A stretch of DNA of 64,000 bases from Palsa-504 sp963739135. GTDB lineage: Bacteria; Actinomycetota; Actinomycetes; Streptosporangiales; Streptosporangiaceae. Every line of letters starts with the position of its first letter. Position 1 is the stretch's first letter. Below are positions 24,038 to 33,098 of the stretch, one piece after another. A model generated the notes under the pieces. It was not told the origin of the DNA. It did not search any database and worked only from the letters and a program-made list of their open reading frames with translations. A program made the translations under genes and the position numbers. The stretch is from NCBI GenBank assembly GCA_963739135.1, contig CAVTZG010000017.1, positions 310,001 to 374,000 on the forward strand, given 5' to 3'.

Positions 24038-26797
24038 TTAGACCGCGGCCGGCTGGCGCCATTGCCCGACGAAGCGCCGCAGCTGCTGCCGTCCTTGCAG
24101 GCCGCACTTGGCGTAGATGTTGCCGAGGTGGTACTCCACCGCCTTCCGGCTGATGAACAGCTCGGCCGCGACCTCTGGATTAGAAAGTCCCTTCCCGACC
24201 AGGTGGGCGACTTCGGTCTCCCGGCTGGTCAGCGTCAAGGCAGGCTGCTTCTTGGCGGGGTTGCCGGGAAGATGGCAGGCCGCCAGCTCCTCTTCAGTCC
24301 GGGCGATGAAAGGAGCGGCCCGCAGGCCGCCGAACAGCGCATTCGCCCGGCGCAGGCGCTCGACCGCGCCTTTCCGGTTACCTGTGCGCCGCAGGAGCCG
24401 GCCGTGGGCCAGCAGCAACCGGGCCGTGTGCATCGGGCTTTCGGTGCTGGCGGTGTCCTCGCCGTACTGGTAGATCCGCTTGGCCTCCTCGGGGGCGCCA
24501 CGCTGCTCGGCCAGCCATCCTTCCAGCCAGGCCAGGGCCGGCTGCAGATAGCTGACCTGGCTGCCGCCGGCGCGCAGCTGGTCCAGGGCGGCGGCGGCCT
24601 GCCCGGTCTGGCCCGAGCCGACCAGGGCCTCGACCAGCAGCGGCCGCCACAACACCGCGTATACCCGGCTGCGGCCGTCCAGGACCGAGTCATCCCGCCA
24701 GTGCCCCAGCGCGTCGGCGATGCCCAGGTAGTCACCGGCCGCCTGGCAGACCAGGGCCCGGGCCATTGCCGCGTACACCCGTTCCTGGCCGTAGTCCAGG
24801 CTGGCCGCCGCCTGCTCGGCCAGACGCGCGTGCTGCTCGGCCTCCTCGGCCGCGCCCCGCCCGGCAGGCACGCAGCCCGCCGCCAGGTGCAGCAGCGGCA
24901 GCTCGTAGCGGCGGGAATGGATCGCGGCGGCCGAGAACCCCTGCTCGGCGGTGAGCAGCACGTCGTCCCACTCGCCGGCCAGGTACTGGGCCAGCGCCAG
25001 GTAGAAGTAGGCGCGCAGGCCCAGGGTGAGGGTGGCGCCTTGGCGCGCCAGCCTGAGGCTGGCGGTCATGTCAGCCACGGCCCGGCCCAGGTCGCCGGCC
25101 AGCAGCCGGAACACCCCCCGGAACGACAAGCCGTCGACATCGACCGGGCCGACGCGGGCCGGGTCGGCATCCAGGTGCCCCAGCTCGGCCAGGGCGGCGC
25201 GCGGGCCGGCCACCTGGGAGGCGCCGATCGCGATCAGGGTGCGGGTCTGGCTGGCGGCCGCAGCGTCCAGGCACCCGGTGCCCAGCGCCCACCTCCCGAA
25301 GGTCATCACCTTCTCCCCGTCCCCCAGCAGCGTGTAGGTGCCGGCCAGCCGGTTGGCGATCATCGCGGCCAGCGGCTGGCTGCCCGGGTCGTTCCGCGCT
25401 TCCGCCAGCGCCTCGCTGAACTGCCGTTCGGCCTCGGCGAGCTGGCCCGAGGAGAACGCCATCGTCCCCAGCACGCAGCTGCGCAGCGGGGACGGCCCCG
25501 ACGCCTCCACTGCTGGGCGCAGGGCCAGGCCCCGGGACTCCTCGGCCAGCATCAGATGCAGCGCCGCGGTCAGCAGCCGCCGCTCCCGGTCGGCCCGGGC
25601 GGGCGAGATGTCGCAGGCCCACTGCAGGTGGGTGGCGGCCAGCGCCAGGCGGCCTACGGCTGCCTCCTCGCCCGCCAGGCGCTCCAGCTGGGCGGCCAGG
25701 CCCTCGTCCGGACGCTCCAGGGCGGCGACCCGATGCTCCCAGGACGCCGACTCGCTGACCATCGAGGCGGCGCGTGCATGCAGCACGCGGCGCCTGGTGG
25801 CGGTGATGCCGGCATAGATGGCGTCCCGGACGAGCGGGTGGCGGATCTCGACCGGGCAAGCTGGTTCTTCCGGCGACCAGTCGACCAGACCCGAGGCCTG
25901 CGCTGGTTCTATCGCCGCGCTGGGCGAGTCGATCTCCGCCGCCTGGCCCAGCTGGGCCAGGGGCATGCGGAGGTTGAGGACCGAGAGCATCTCGAGAATG
26001 GTCCGGGTCTGCGGCGGCAGCATCCTGAGGTGGTCACCGATGGCGGCGGCCAGCGTCCGGGGCAGCGCGAGCCGTCCTGGAGCCCGCGGATCGAAGTCGA
26101 ACCCTTCGCTCAGCAGCGTACGCAGGTACAGCGGGTGCCCGGCGGTGCGCCGGTACAGCCACCGGACGGCCTCATCGTCCAGTGATCCCGCCCGGAGCGC
26201 GGCAGCCAGCGATGCGGCCTCATCCGGGCTCAGCCCGCCTAGGGGTATACGCAGCCGGTTCTCGATGCTCAGCAGCATCCGTTGCGCTGCCTCGTCCAAG
26301 CGGTCGCTGGACCCGCGGTAGGTCACGACGGCGACTACCGGGTCAACCGACAGCCGCCGCAGCATGAACGTCAAGGCCTCCACCGACTTGCGGTCGGCCC
26401 ACTGCAAGTCATCGATCACGAGGGCCACCGGCCCCGTGGCCGCCTGCTCTCCCACCACCTCCAGCAACCGCGCTCCCACGGCGAACGAAGAGGCAGGTGA
26501 GCCGGTCCCGCCCGTGGGCACGGCCGCCGGGAAGACGCCTCCGGCCGCCCGCAGCAGCTGATCGACGATTCCGAAGTCCAGGTCGGTCTCGGTCTGGTCG
26601 GCGCGAGCCGACAGCACCCTCAGGCCGGTCCCGGTCAGGCAACGCCGAGCCAGGACGGTTTTCCCCACCCCGGGAGCGCCCTCTATGGCAACCAGCCAGG
26701 GCTGCCCCGCCTCCACTCGGGTGACGACCTCCGCGACGCTGGCGAGCTCCGCCGCCCGGCCGACGAAAAGGTCGAGCGGAATCTGCCGGTCCGGCAC
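24038..26797 (-). CDS. LAL-type (large ATP-binding LuxR) transcriptional regulator
   Basis: 919 residues, typical for the MalT/LAL class. The N-terminal AAA domain begins LFVGRAAELASVAEVVTRVE, with Walker A EGAPGVGKTVLARRCL (about 39-54) and Walker B VALVIDDLQWAD. A TPR-like helical middle follows. The C-terminal LuxR helix-turn-helix (about 850-910) reads LTSRETEVAHLVGKGLSNPE, then AELFISRKAVEYHLGNIYAKCGLQGR. These ATP-dependent activators often control secondary metabolism or sugar use. It is divergent from the Kef-type antiporter (170 bases between starts). The target is not evident. It is a single-gene unit that ends at a hairpin. Confidence 0.93.
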   Translation of the reverse strand: MPDRQIPLDLFVGRAAELASVAEVVTRVEAGQPWLVAIEGAPGVGKTVLARRCLTGTGLRVLSARADQTETDLDFGIVDQLLRAAGGVFPAAVPTGGTGSPASSFAVGARLLEVVGEQAATGPVALVIDDLQWADRKSVEALTFMLRRLSVDPVVAVVTYRGSSDRLDEAAQRMLLSIENRLRIPLGGLSPDEAASLAAALRAGSLDDEAVRWLYRRTAGHPLYLRTLLSEGFDFDPRAPGRLALPRTLAAAIGDHLRMLPPQTRTILEMLSVLNLRMPLAQLGQAAEIDSPSAAIEPAQASGLVDWSPEEPACPVEIRHPLVRDAIYAGITATRRRVLHARAASMVSESASWEHRVAALERPDEGLAAQLERLAGEEAAVGRLALAATHLQWACDISPARADRERRLLTAALHLMLAEESRGLALRPAVEASGPSPLRSCVLGTMAFSSGQLAEAERQFSEALAEARNDPGSQPLAAMIANRLAGTYTLLGDGEKVMTFGRWALGTGCLDAAAASQTRTLIAIGASQVAGPRAALAELGHLDADPARVGPVDVDGLSFRGVFRLLAGDLGRAVADMTASLRLARQGATLTLGLRAYFYLALAQYLAGEWDDVLLTAEQGFSAAAIHSRRYELPLLHLAAGCVPAGRGAAEEAEQHARLAEQAAASLDYGQERVYAAMARALVCQAAGDYLGIADALGHWRDDSVLDGRSRVYAVLWRPLLVEALVGSGQTGQAAAALDQLRAGGSQVSYLQPALAWLEGWLAEQRGAPEEAKRIYQYGEDTASTESPMHTARLLLAHGRLLRRTGNRKGAVERLRRANALFGGLRAAPFIARTEEELAACHLPGNPAKKQPALTLTSRETEVAHLVGKGLSNPEVAAELFISRKAVEYHLGNIYAKCGLQGRQQLRRFVGQWRQPAAV

Positions 26798-26967
26798 GCG
26801 CCCACCTCACTCCCGCCTGCGGCGTCGGCAAAACCCGGTCGAATACGAGCGTAACTGTCCGGGGAGCCCGGCCGGGGAGGCGAACTAGTGAGTTTCCCTA
26901 GGGACTGTGGCCCCGGCGCGGCCGATGGTGGATTCATCCACACGCCGCGAAGCCAGGGAGTTCACCG

Positions 26968-29232
26968 ATGTCGACCATCTCGTTCAGCGGAGTGCTGATC
27001 ATCGCGCTGGTGGCGGTGGCCGTCCCCGTGGCGCTGGCCCTGGTGCCACGGCTGCCGGTCCCCCAGGCGGTGCTGGAAGTCGGGGCCGGGATCCTGGTCG
27101 GGCCCTCGGTTCTCGGCCTGGTTCACGTGGACGCGTCCATTCAGGTGCTGAGCGACCTTGGCCTGGGCATGCTGCTGTTCCTGGCGGGCCTGGAGATCGA
27201 CGTCGAGCGCCTGCGGGGGCCATTGGGACGGCTGGCCGGATGGGCGTTCGGCGGTTCGGTCCTGCTCGGCCTGGCCTGCGGCTACATACTGAACCTGGCC
27301 GGCGTGGGCGGCAAACCGGTCTTCCTGGCGGTCGTGCTGGCCTCGACCTCGGCTGGTCTGCTCCTGCCGCTGCTCAAAGACGCCGGCCAGGACCATACGC
27401 CGTTCGGGCAGCTGGTCATGACCGCCGCGGCACTGGCCGAAGTGGCGCCGGTCATGATGTTGTCCCTGCTGTTCTCGGCCACATCGAAGACGTCAGCCGG
27501 CCGCCTGACCTCCCTGGCGATGTTTCTCGCCCTGCTGGCGGTCATCGGCCTGGCCCTCGGGCGGGTCCGGAGCCTGGCCGCCCTGGACCGGATGCTCGAC
27601 CGGCTGGAGGACCGCAGCGCCCAGCTGCGCGTGCGCGCCACCCTGACGCTGGCCCTGGCCTTCGCCGTGCTGGCCGACCGGTTCGGTTTCGCGTCGATCC
27701 TCGGCGCCTTCGCGGCCGGGCTGCTGGTCAGGACCATCGACCTGACCGGCCGGGCCCCGCATCCGCAGTTCCAGGTCAAGCTGGAGGGCATCGGCTTCGG
27801 GTTCCTGATCCCGGTCTTCTTCATCACCACCGGCGTCCAGTTCGACGTCAGGGCGCTGGTCAGCAACGTCACGGCCATCGCCGAGGTACCGCTGTTCCTG
27901 GCCGCCCTGCTGGTGGTCCGCGCCGTGCCCGCTCTGCTCTACGCTCGCCGGTTCGGCCAGCGGCGCGCCGGGGTGGCTGGCCTGATGCAGGCCACGACGC
28001 TGACCTTCGTGATCGTGGCGACCCAGATCGGTATCGCCGCCGGGCAGATCAGCCCGGCCACCGGCGCGTCGCTGCTCGCTGCCGGGCTGCTGTCCGCCGC
28101 GCTCTTCCCCGCCGCCGCGCTCAAGCTGCTCTCGGCCGAAGCGCCGGCGGCCGGGGCTCATGTCGCTCGAGGCGGGAGTCTGGCCGGAGCGGCGGGAACC
28201 ACGGACCGTTCGGCCAAAAAGAATGTCAATTGTCCCGAACGGGCCGTGGTGCTACGGCCTGAGCCGGTGCGTGCGGAGCGGTCTTTAGTCCGGCTAGCGG
28301 GGGATCTGGTACTCCTCGAGCAGGCGGCGGCCGATGATCATCTTCTGGATCTCGGCGGTGCCCTCGCCGATCAGCAGCATCGGCACCTCCCGGTACAGAC
28401 GCTCGATCTCGTACTCCTTGGAGAAGCCGTAGCCGCCGTGGATGCGGAAGGAGTCCTCCACGACCTCCTTGGCGTACTCGGACGCCAGGTACTTGGCCAT
28501 GCCGGCCTCCAGGTCGTTGCGCCGGCCGGAGTCCTTCAGACGGGCCGCCATCACCATCATCTGGTGAGCCGCCTCGACCTTGATGCCCATCTCGGCCAGC
28601 TTGAAGGAGATGGCCTGGTGCTGGACGATCGGCTTGCCGAAGCTGTGCCGTATCTGCGCATAGGCGATACCGAGCTCGAAGGCGCGCAGCGCGACCCCGC
28701 AGCCGCGAGCGGCGACGTTGACCCGGCCGACCTCCACGCCGTCCATCATCTGGTAGAAGCCCCGCCCGGGGGCACCGCCGAGGACCCGGGTGGCCGGGAT
28801 GCGGACGTCGTGGAGCAGCAGCTCGGTGGTGTCGACGCCCTTATAGCCCATCTTCTCGATCTTCCCCGGCACGGTCAGGCCCGGCACGGTCGGGTTGGGC
28901 CCGAAGCCCGGTTCCTTCTCGATCAGGAACGTGGTCATGTTCTTGTGCGGCGCGTCGTGGCCCTCGTCGGTCTTGCACAGGACCGCCACCAGGTTGGCGG
29001 TGCCGCCGTTGGTCAGCCACATCTTCTGGCCGTTGATGACGTAATCCGCCCCGTCGGGCACCGCCTTGGTGGTGATGGCCGAGACGTCCGAGCCCAGGCC
29101 GGGCTCGGACATGGAGAAGGCGCCGCGCACGTCGCCCGTGGCCATCTTGGGCAGGAAGTATTCCTTCTGCTCGGCCGTGCCGTGCTGGCCGATCATGTAA
29201 GCCACGATGAAGTGGGTGTTGACGATGCCTGA
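26968..29232 (+). CDS. Kef/CPA2-type cation:proton antiporter with lost stop codon
   Basis: The antiporter domain spans about residues 1-390 (to about 28140) with 12-13 membrane segments: VPQAVLEVGAGILVGPSVLG, GLGMLLFLAGLEIDV, VGGKPVFLAVVLASTSAGLLLPLL, GAFAAGLLVRTIDLTG and FIPVFFITTGVQFDV-like helices. It exchanges K+ or Na+ for H+ in the membrane. ATG 26968 has GGGAG upstream. The frame has no stop at the domain end. It passes through a full copy of the dispersed hairpin element (28191-28280) and stays open, antisense to the acyl-CoA dehydrogenase gene, until 29232. The last 360 or so codons are therefore almost certainly not native. The element appears to have replaced the original stop. 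Treat 28150-28200 as the functional end. Confidence 0.8.
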   Translation: MSTISFSGVLIIALVAVAVPVALALVPRLPVPQAVLEVGAGILVGPSVLGLVHVDASIQVLSDLGLGMLLFLAGLEIDVERLRGPLGRLAGWAFGGSVLLGLACGYILNLAGVGGKPVFLAVVLASTSAGLLLPLLKDAGQDHTPFGQLVMTAAALAEVAPVMMLSLLFSATSKTSAGRLTSLAMFLALLAVIGLALGRVRSLAALDRMLDRLEDRSAQLRVRATLTLALAFAVLADRFGFASILGAFAAGLLVRTIDLTGRAPHPQFQVKLEGIGFGFLIPVFFITTGVQFDVRALVSNVTAIAEVPLFLAALLVVRAVPALLYARRFGQRRAGVAGLMQATTLTFVIVATQIGIAAGQISPATGASLLAAGLLSAALFPAAALKLLSAEAPAAGAHVARGGSLAGAAGTTDRSAKKNVNCPERAVVLRPEPVRAERSLVRLAGDLVLLEQAAADDHLLDLGGALADQQHRHLPVQTLDLVLLGEAVAAVDAEGVLHDLLGVLGRQVLGHAGLQVVAPAGVLQTGRHHHHLVSRLDLDAHLGQLEGDGLVLDDRLAEAVPYLRIGDTELEGAQRDPAAASGDVDPADLHAVHHLVEAPPGGTAEDPGGRDADVVEQQLGGVDALIAHLLDLPRHGQARHGRVGPEARFLLDQERGHVLVRRVVALVGLAQDRHQVGGAAVGQPHLLAVDDVIRPVGHRLGGDGRDVRAQAGLGHGEGAAHVARGHLGQEVFLLLGRAVLADHVSHDEVGVDDA
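28191..28280. repeat. Copy 4 of dispersed element, full hairpin unit (about 90 bp)
   Basis: Left arm CCACGGACCGTTCGG (28199-28213) and right arm CCGAACGGGCCGTGG (28235-28249) pair at 14 of 15 positions around a 21-base AT-rich loop. A conserved 3' flank follows (TGCTACGGCCTGAGCCGGTG, then CGTGCGGAGC, 28250-28279). It is nearly identical to the copy at 39191-39281 except for the loop. It sits between convergent genes and may also act as a terminator. Confidence 0.8.
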
Positions 29233-29496
29233 CACCGACATCCAGCCGCGGGCGATCTGCTCCACCACCAGCGCATAGGTGAGCAGCGACTCGCCCAGGC
29301 CGCCGTACTCCTCGGGGATGGTCAGCCCGAACAGGCCGAGTTCCTTCATGCCCTCGACGATCTGCGACGGGTACTCGTCCTTGTGCTCGAGCTCCATGGC
29401 GACCGGGATGATCTCCTTGTCCACGAAGTCCCGCACCGTGGACAGGATGTCGCGCTGGATGTCGGTCAGGCCTTCGGTCTGGGCGAGGCGTTCCAT
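28294..29496 (-). CDS. Acyl-CoA dehydrogenase, probable (2S)-methylsuccinyl-CoA dehydrogenase
   Basis: 400 residues, full-length ACAD. FAD and substrate segments: FGLTIPEEYGGLGESLLTYAL, GAFSMSEPGLGSDVSAITT, KMWLTNGGTANLVAVL, and the C-terminal GGYGFSKEYEIERLYREV with the catalytic-base motif GEGTAEIQ. As the last gene of a ccr-ecm-mcl-mch operon, its expected reaction is oxidation of methylsuccinyl-CoA to mesaconyl-CoA, with electrons passing to ETF. ATG 29496 has AAGGAG upstream; the gap to the previous gene is 16 bases. The specific role is inferred from context; the family call is certain. Its antisense strand is open for 939 bases because of the antiporter's missing stop. Confidence 0.92.
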   Translation of the reverse strand: MERLAQTEGLTDIQRDILSTVRDFVDKEIIPVAMELEHKDEYPSQIVEGMKELGLFGLTIPEEYGGLGESLLTYALVVEQIARGWMSVSGIVNTHFIVAYMIGQHGTAEQKEYFLPKMATGDVRGAFSMSEPGLGSDVSAITTKAVPDGADYVINGQKMWLTNGGTANLVAVLCKTDEGHDAPHKNMTTFLIEKEPGFGPNPTVPGLTVPGKIEKMGYKGVDTTELLLHDVRIPATRVLGGAPGRGFYQMMDGVEVGRVNVAARGCGVALRAFELGIAYAQIRHSFGKPIVQHQAISFKLAEMGIKVEAAHQMMVMAARLKDSGRRNDLEAGMAKYLASEYAKEVVEDSFRIHGGYGFSKEYEIERLYREVPMLLIGEGTAEIQKMIIGRRLLEEYQIPR

Positions 29497-29512
29497 GACA
29501 GGCTCCTTGGGA

Positions 29513-30013
29513 TCAACTGGCGGGCTCGGGGCGGCCCGGCTGCTCGCCGCCGTGTTCCTTGATATAGGCCTGGGTCGGCACCATGACCTTGCGGCGGAAC
29601 ACGCACACCAGGGTGCCGTCCTGCTTGTAGCCGCGGGTCTCGACCTCGACGATGCCCCGGTCGTCCTTCGACGTGAGCCGCTTGCCGAGCACGGTGGTCT
29701 CGCCGTAGATGGTGTCGCCGTGGAAGGTCGGCGCCACGTGCTTGAGCGAGGAGACTTCCAGGTTCGCGATGGCCTGGCCCGACACGTCCGGCACCGACAT
29801 GCCGAGCAGCAGCGAGTAGATGTAGTTGCCCACCACCACGTTCCGGCCGAAGTCGGTGGCCTGCCCGGCGTAGTTCGCGTCCAGGTGCAGCGGGTGATGG
29901 TTCATGGTGAGCAGGCAGAACAGGTGGTCGTCGTACTCGGTGACCGTCTTGCCCGGCCAGTGCCGGTACACCGCGCCGGTCTCGAACTCCTCGTAGGTCC
30001 GTCCGAATTGCAT
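29513..30013 (-). CDS. MaoC-family dehydratase, probable mesaconyl-CoA hydratase
   Basis: 166 residues with a single hot-dog MaoC domain. The R-hydratase core is visible in FCLLTMNHHPLHLDANYA (catalytic Asp-x-x-x-x-His region, with the motif 'N..PlH.D..ya') and VVVGNYIYSLLLGMSV. Standard Rhodobacter Mch has two such domains (about 340 residues), but short forms occur in actinobacterial operons. Expected reaction: mesaconyl-C1-CoA plus water to beta-methylmalyl-CoA. GGAGGCG precedes the ATG at 30013. It lies five bases after the lyase gene stop and just before the acyl-CoA dehydrogenase. The longer frame from 30274 is antisense-like and rejected. Confidence 0.87.
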   Translation of the reverse strand: MQFGRTYEEFETGAVYRHWPGKTVTEYDDHLFCLLTMNHHPLHLDANYAGQATDFGRNVVVGNYIYSLLLGMSVPDVSGQAIANLEVSSLKHVAPTFHGDTIYGETTVLGKRLTSKDDRGIVEVETRGYKQDGTLVCVFRRKVMVPTQAYIKEHGGEQPGRPEPAS

Positions 30014-30018
30014 CGTGC

Positions 30019-31005
30019 TCACGCCTCCGGAGGCTCGAACTTGGACGTGCGCTGCAGGCCAGCGGCGCGGCCCTGGGCCGCGACGACCAGGGCCATCTTG
30101 CGGGAGGCCTCGTCGATCATCTCGTCGCCGAGCATGGCCGAACCCTTGGCCCCGCCTGCCTCCGAGGTGCACCACTCGTAGGCGTCCAGGATCAGCTCCG
30201 CGTGGTCGTAGTCCTCCTGGGAGGGGGAGAAGATCTCGTTGGCGGCCGCGATCTGGTCCGGGTGCAGCACCCACTTGCCGTCGAAGCCCAGCGCGGCGGC
30301 CCGCCGGGCGACCGCGCGGTAGCCGCCGGAGTTGCGGATCTGCAGGTAGGGGCCGTCGATGGCCTGCAGGTCGTGGGCGCGGGCGGCGATCAGGATGCGC
30401 ATCAGGATGTAATGGTAGGCGTCCGCCGGGTAGCCGGGGGGCTGCTCGCCGACTACCAGCGACTTCATGTTGATCGAGGCCATGAAGTCGGCCGGCCCGA
30501 AGATGATCGTCTCCAGCCGCGGTGAGGCGGCGGCGATCTCGTCGACGTTCATCAGGCCCCTGGCGTTCTCGATCTGGGCTTCGATGCCGATCCGGCCCAC
30601 CGGCAGGCCCACCGTCTTCTCGATCTGGGTGAGCAGCAGGTCCAGCGCCTTGACCTGCTCGGCGTCCTGCACCTTCGGCAGCATCAGGCAGTCCAGGTTG
30701 GCGCCGGCGCCCTCGACCACCGTGATCACGTCCCGGTAGGTCCAGTGCGTGGTCCAGTCGTTGACCCGGACGACGCGGATCTTGCCGCTCCAGTCGCCGG
30801 TGTTCAGCGCGTCGACGATCATGTGCCGGGCGCTCTCCTTGACCAGCGGCGCGCAGGCGTCCTCCAGGTCCAGGAACACCTGGTCCGCGGGCAGGCCCTG
30901 CGCCTTCTCCAGGAAACGGGGGCTGCTGCCCGGGACGGCCAGGCAGGACCGGCGCGGGCGCAGTTGGCCCGTCGCGGTGCCGGGTGCGGTCGTTGCGGTA
31001 TTCAT
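30019..31005 (-). CDS. mcl: CitE-like CoA ester lyase, probable L-malyl/beta-methylmalyl-CoA lyase
   Basis: 328 residues. The HpcH/HpaI-CitE TIM barrel is evident: RRSCLAVPGSSPRFLEKAQ, DQVFLDLEDACAPLVKESAR, RVNDWTTHWTYRD, LMLPKVQDAEQVKAL, IGIEAQIENARGLMNVDEIA (metal-binding Glu), FGPADFMASIN (metal-binding Asp) and GFDGKWVLHPDQ. In the ethylmalonyl-CoA pathway it splits beta-methylmalyl-CoA to glyoxylate and propionyl-CoA and makes malyl-CoA. ATG 31005 has GAAGGGTG upstream; a GTG at 31011 overlaps the stop of the mutase gene. Part of the five-gene minus-strand operon. Confidence 0.92.
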   Translation of the reverse strand: MNTATTAPGTATGQLRPRRSCLAVPGSSPRFLEKAQGLPADQVFLDLEDACAPLVKESARHMIVDALNTGDWSGKIRVVRVNDWTTHWTYRDVITVVEGAGANLDCLMLPKVQDAEQVKALDLLLTQIEKTVGLPVGRIGIEAQIENARGLMNVDEIAAASPRLETIIFGPADFMASINMKSLVVGEQPPGYPADAYHYILMRILIAARAHDLQAIDGPYLQIRNSGGYRAVARRAAALGFDGKWVLHPDQIAAANEIFSPSQEDYDHAELILDAYEWCTSEAGGAKGSAMLGDEMIDEASRKMALVVAAQGRAAGLQRTSKFEPPEA

Positions 31006-31007
31006 GG

Positions 31008-33089
31008 TCACCCTTCGATTGTCATGGCCTGGGCGAGCCCATTCGCCTGCGGCTGGAGCTTGTGGGCCAGCCGTATCACCTCGACGATGCGGCCGATGAT
31101 GACGGTAATGCCGAAGTCCGCCGGCGTGAAGACGGCGGCCACTCCCTGGGAGCGCAGGCTGGCCGCGTCGGCCGGCGGGATGATCCCGCCGACCACCACC
31201 GGGATGTCCCCCGCGCCGGCCTCACGCAGGCGGCGGAGCACGTCGGGCACCAGCTCGGCGTGCCCGCCGGACAGGATCGAGAGCCCGACGCAGTGCACGT
31301 CCTCGGCAACCGCGGCGGCCACGATCTGCTCGGGGGTGAGCCGGATGCCCTGGTAGATCACCTCGAAACCGGCGTCGCGGGCCCGGACGGCGATCTGCTC
31401 GACACCGTTGGAGTGCCCGTCCAGGCCGGGCTTGCCCAGCAGCAGGCGCAGCCTGCCCGCCCCGATCTGCGCCGCCGTGGCGCGCGCCGCCTCGCGGACC
31501 GCAGCCAGGTCCGCACCAGCTCCGGCGAGCGTCACGGGGGCGCTGCTGACACCGGTGGGGGCCCGGTATTCGCCGAACACCTCCCGCAGCGCGAAGGACC
31601 ACTCGCCGGTGGTGACGCCCGCGCGGGCGCAGACCAGGGTGGCGTCCATCAGGTTGACGTCGGGCCGCGCCGCCTCGTCCCGCAGCCGGCCGAGGGCGGC
31701 GTTCACCTCGGCCTCGTCGCGCCGCCTGCGCCATTCCGCCAGATCAGCCAGCACGGCGCGCTCGTAGGCCGGGTCTACGTGGTAGACCGCCGTCTCAGCG
31801 TTCGCCGTGAGGGGACTGGGCTCGGTGGCCTGGAGGCAGTTGACCCCCACGACCTTCTCCTCGCCCGACTCGATGCGAGCGCGCCGGGCCGCGTGCGAGG
31901 CGACGAGCTGAGCCTTGAGGTAACCGGATTCCACCGCCGGCACCATCCCGCCCATCTCGGCCACCGCGGCCATCTCCGCCTGGGCGCCGGCCATCAGTTC
32001 CGCGGTCTTGGCCGCCACCACAGGCGACCCTTCGAACAGGTCGCCGTACTCAAGCAGGTCCGACTCGTACGCGAGCACCTGCTGGATGCGCAGGCTCCAC
32101 TGCTGGTCCCAGGGCCGGGGCAGGCCCAGCGCCTCGTTCCAGGCCGGGAGCTGGACGGCGCGGGCCCGGGCGTCCCTGGACAGGGTGACGGCCAGCATCT
32201 CCAGGACGATCCGCTGGATGTTGTTCTCCGGCTGCGCCTCGGTCAGGCCCAGTGAGTTGACCTGCACGCCGTAGCGGAAGCGGCGGCGCGCGGGGTCGGT
32301 GATGCCGTACCGGTCCCGGGTGATCGTGTCCCAGAGCAGGGTGAAGGCCCGCATCTTGCACATTTCCTCGACGAAGCGGACCCCCGCGTTGACGAAGAAC
32401 GAGATGCGCGCGACGACCTCGCCCATCCGCTCCGGGGGCACCTGCCCGGAGTCCCGGACCGCGTCCAGGATCGTGGTCGCGGTGCACAGCGCGTACGCGA
32501 TCTCCTGCACCGGGGTGGCCCCGGCCTCCTGCAGGTGATAACTGCAGACGTTGATCGGGTTCCACTTGGGCATGCGGGCCACCGTGTAGGTGATCACGTC
32601 GGTGGTCAGCCGCACCGAAGGACCCGGCGGGAAGACGTAGGTGCCGCGGGAGAGGTACTCCTTGATGATGTCGTTCTGCGTGGTGCCGGTCAGCTTGCCG
32701 ATATCGGCGCCCTGTTCCTCGGCGGCGACCTGGTACAGCGCCAGCAGCCACATGGCCGTGGCGTTGATCGTCATCGAGGTGTTGGTCTGCTCGAGCGGGA
32801 TCCCGTCGAACAGGGCCCGCATGTCGCCCAGATGCCCGACCGGGACGCCGACCCGGCCGACCTCGCCGCGGGCCAGGACATGGTCGGCGTCATATCCGGT
32901 CTGGGTGGGCAGGTCGAACGCCACCGACAGGCCGGTCTGCCCTTTGGCCAGGTTCCGGCGGAACAGCGCGTTGGACTCCGTCGCGGTCGAGTGCCCGGCA
33001 TAAGTCCGCATCAGCCAGGGATGCTCCCGGGCGGGCCGAGGCGGTCGCCCCGGCCTGTTTGGCTCGATCATGTTGTGCTCTATCCTCAC
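31008..33089 (-). CDS. ecm: B12-dependent acyl-CoA mutase, probable ethylmalonyl-CoA mutase
   Basis: 693 residues on one chain. The N-terminal substrate barrel reads RTYAGHSTATESNALFRRNL, KGQTGLSVAFDLPTQTGYD and TTQNDIIKEYLSRGTYVFPP. The C-terminal cobalamin domain reads LLGKPGLDGHSNGVEQI (DxHxxG lower-ligand motif), GLSILSGGH and VVVGGIIPP. Methylmalonyl-CoA mutase large subunits are close relatives. The neighbours (ccr upstream; lyase, hydratase and dehydrogenase downstream) point to ethylmalonyl-CoA mutase, which makes methylsuccinyl-CoA. GTG 33089 (AGGATGAC upstream) or ATG 33071 may be the start. It begins 9 bases after ccr and overlaps the GTG of the lyase frame. Confidence 0.92.
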   Translation of the reverse strand: MRIEHNMIEPNRPGRPPRPAREHPWLMRTYAGHSTATESNALFRRNLAKGQTGLSVAFDLPTQTGYDADHVLARGEVGRVGVPVGHLGDMRALFDGIPLEQTNTSMTINATAMWLLALYQVAAEEQGADIGKLTGTTQNDIIKEYLSRGTYVFPPGPSVRLTTDVITYTVARMPKWNPINVCSYHLQEAGATPVQEIAYALCTATTILDAVRDSGQVPPERMGEVVARISFFVNAGVRFVEEMCKMRAFTLLWDTITRDRYGITDPARRRFRYGVQVNSLGLTEAQPENNIQRIVLEMLAVTLSRDARARAVQLPAWNEALGLPRPWDQQWSLRIQQVLAYESDLLEYGDLFEGSPVVAAKTAELMAGAQAEMAAVAEMGGMVPAVESGYLKAQLVASHAARRARIESGEEKVVGVNCLQATEPSPLTANAETAVYHVDPAYERAVLADLAEWRRRRDEAEVNAALGRLRDEAARPDVNLMDATLVCARAGVTTGEWSFALREVFGEYRAPTGVSSAPVTLAGAGADLAAVREAARATAAQIGAGRLRLLLGKPGLDGHSNGVEQIAVRARDAGFEVIYQGIRLTPEQIVAAAVAEDVHCVGLSILSGGHAELVPDVLRRLREAGAGDIPVVVGGIIPPADAASLRSQGVAAVFTPADFGITVIIGRIVEVIRLAHKLQPQANGLAQAMTIEG

Positions 33090-33098
33090 ACGTCATCC

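Noticed and set aside
26907..28262. Plus-strand 451-codon frame over the antiporter
   Set aside because: A shifted frame of the same gene, without membrane helices; the antiporter frame has all family motifs.
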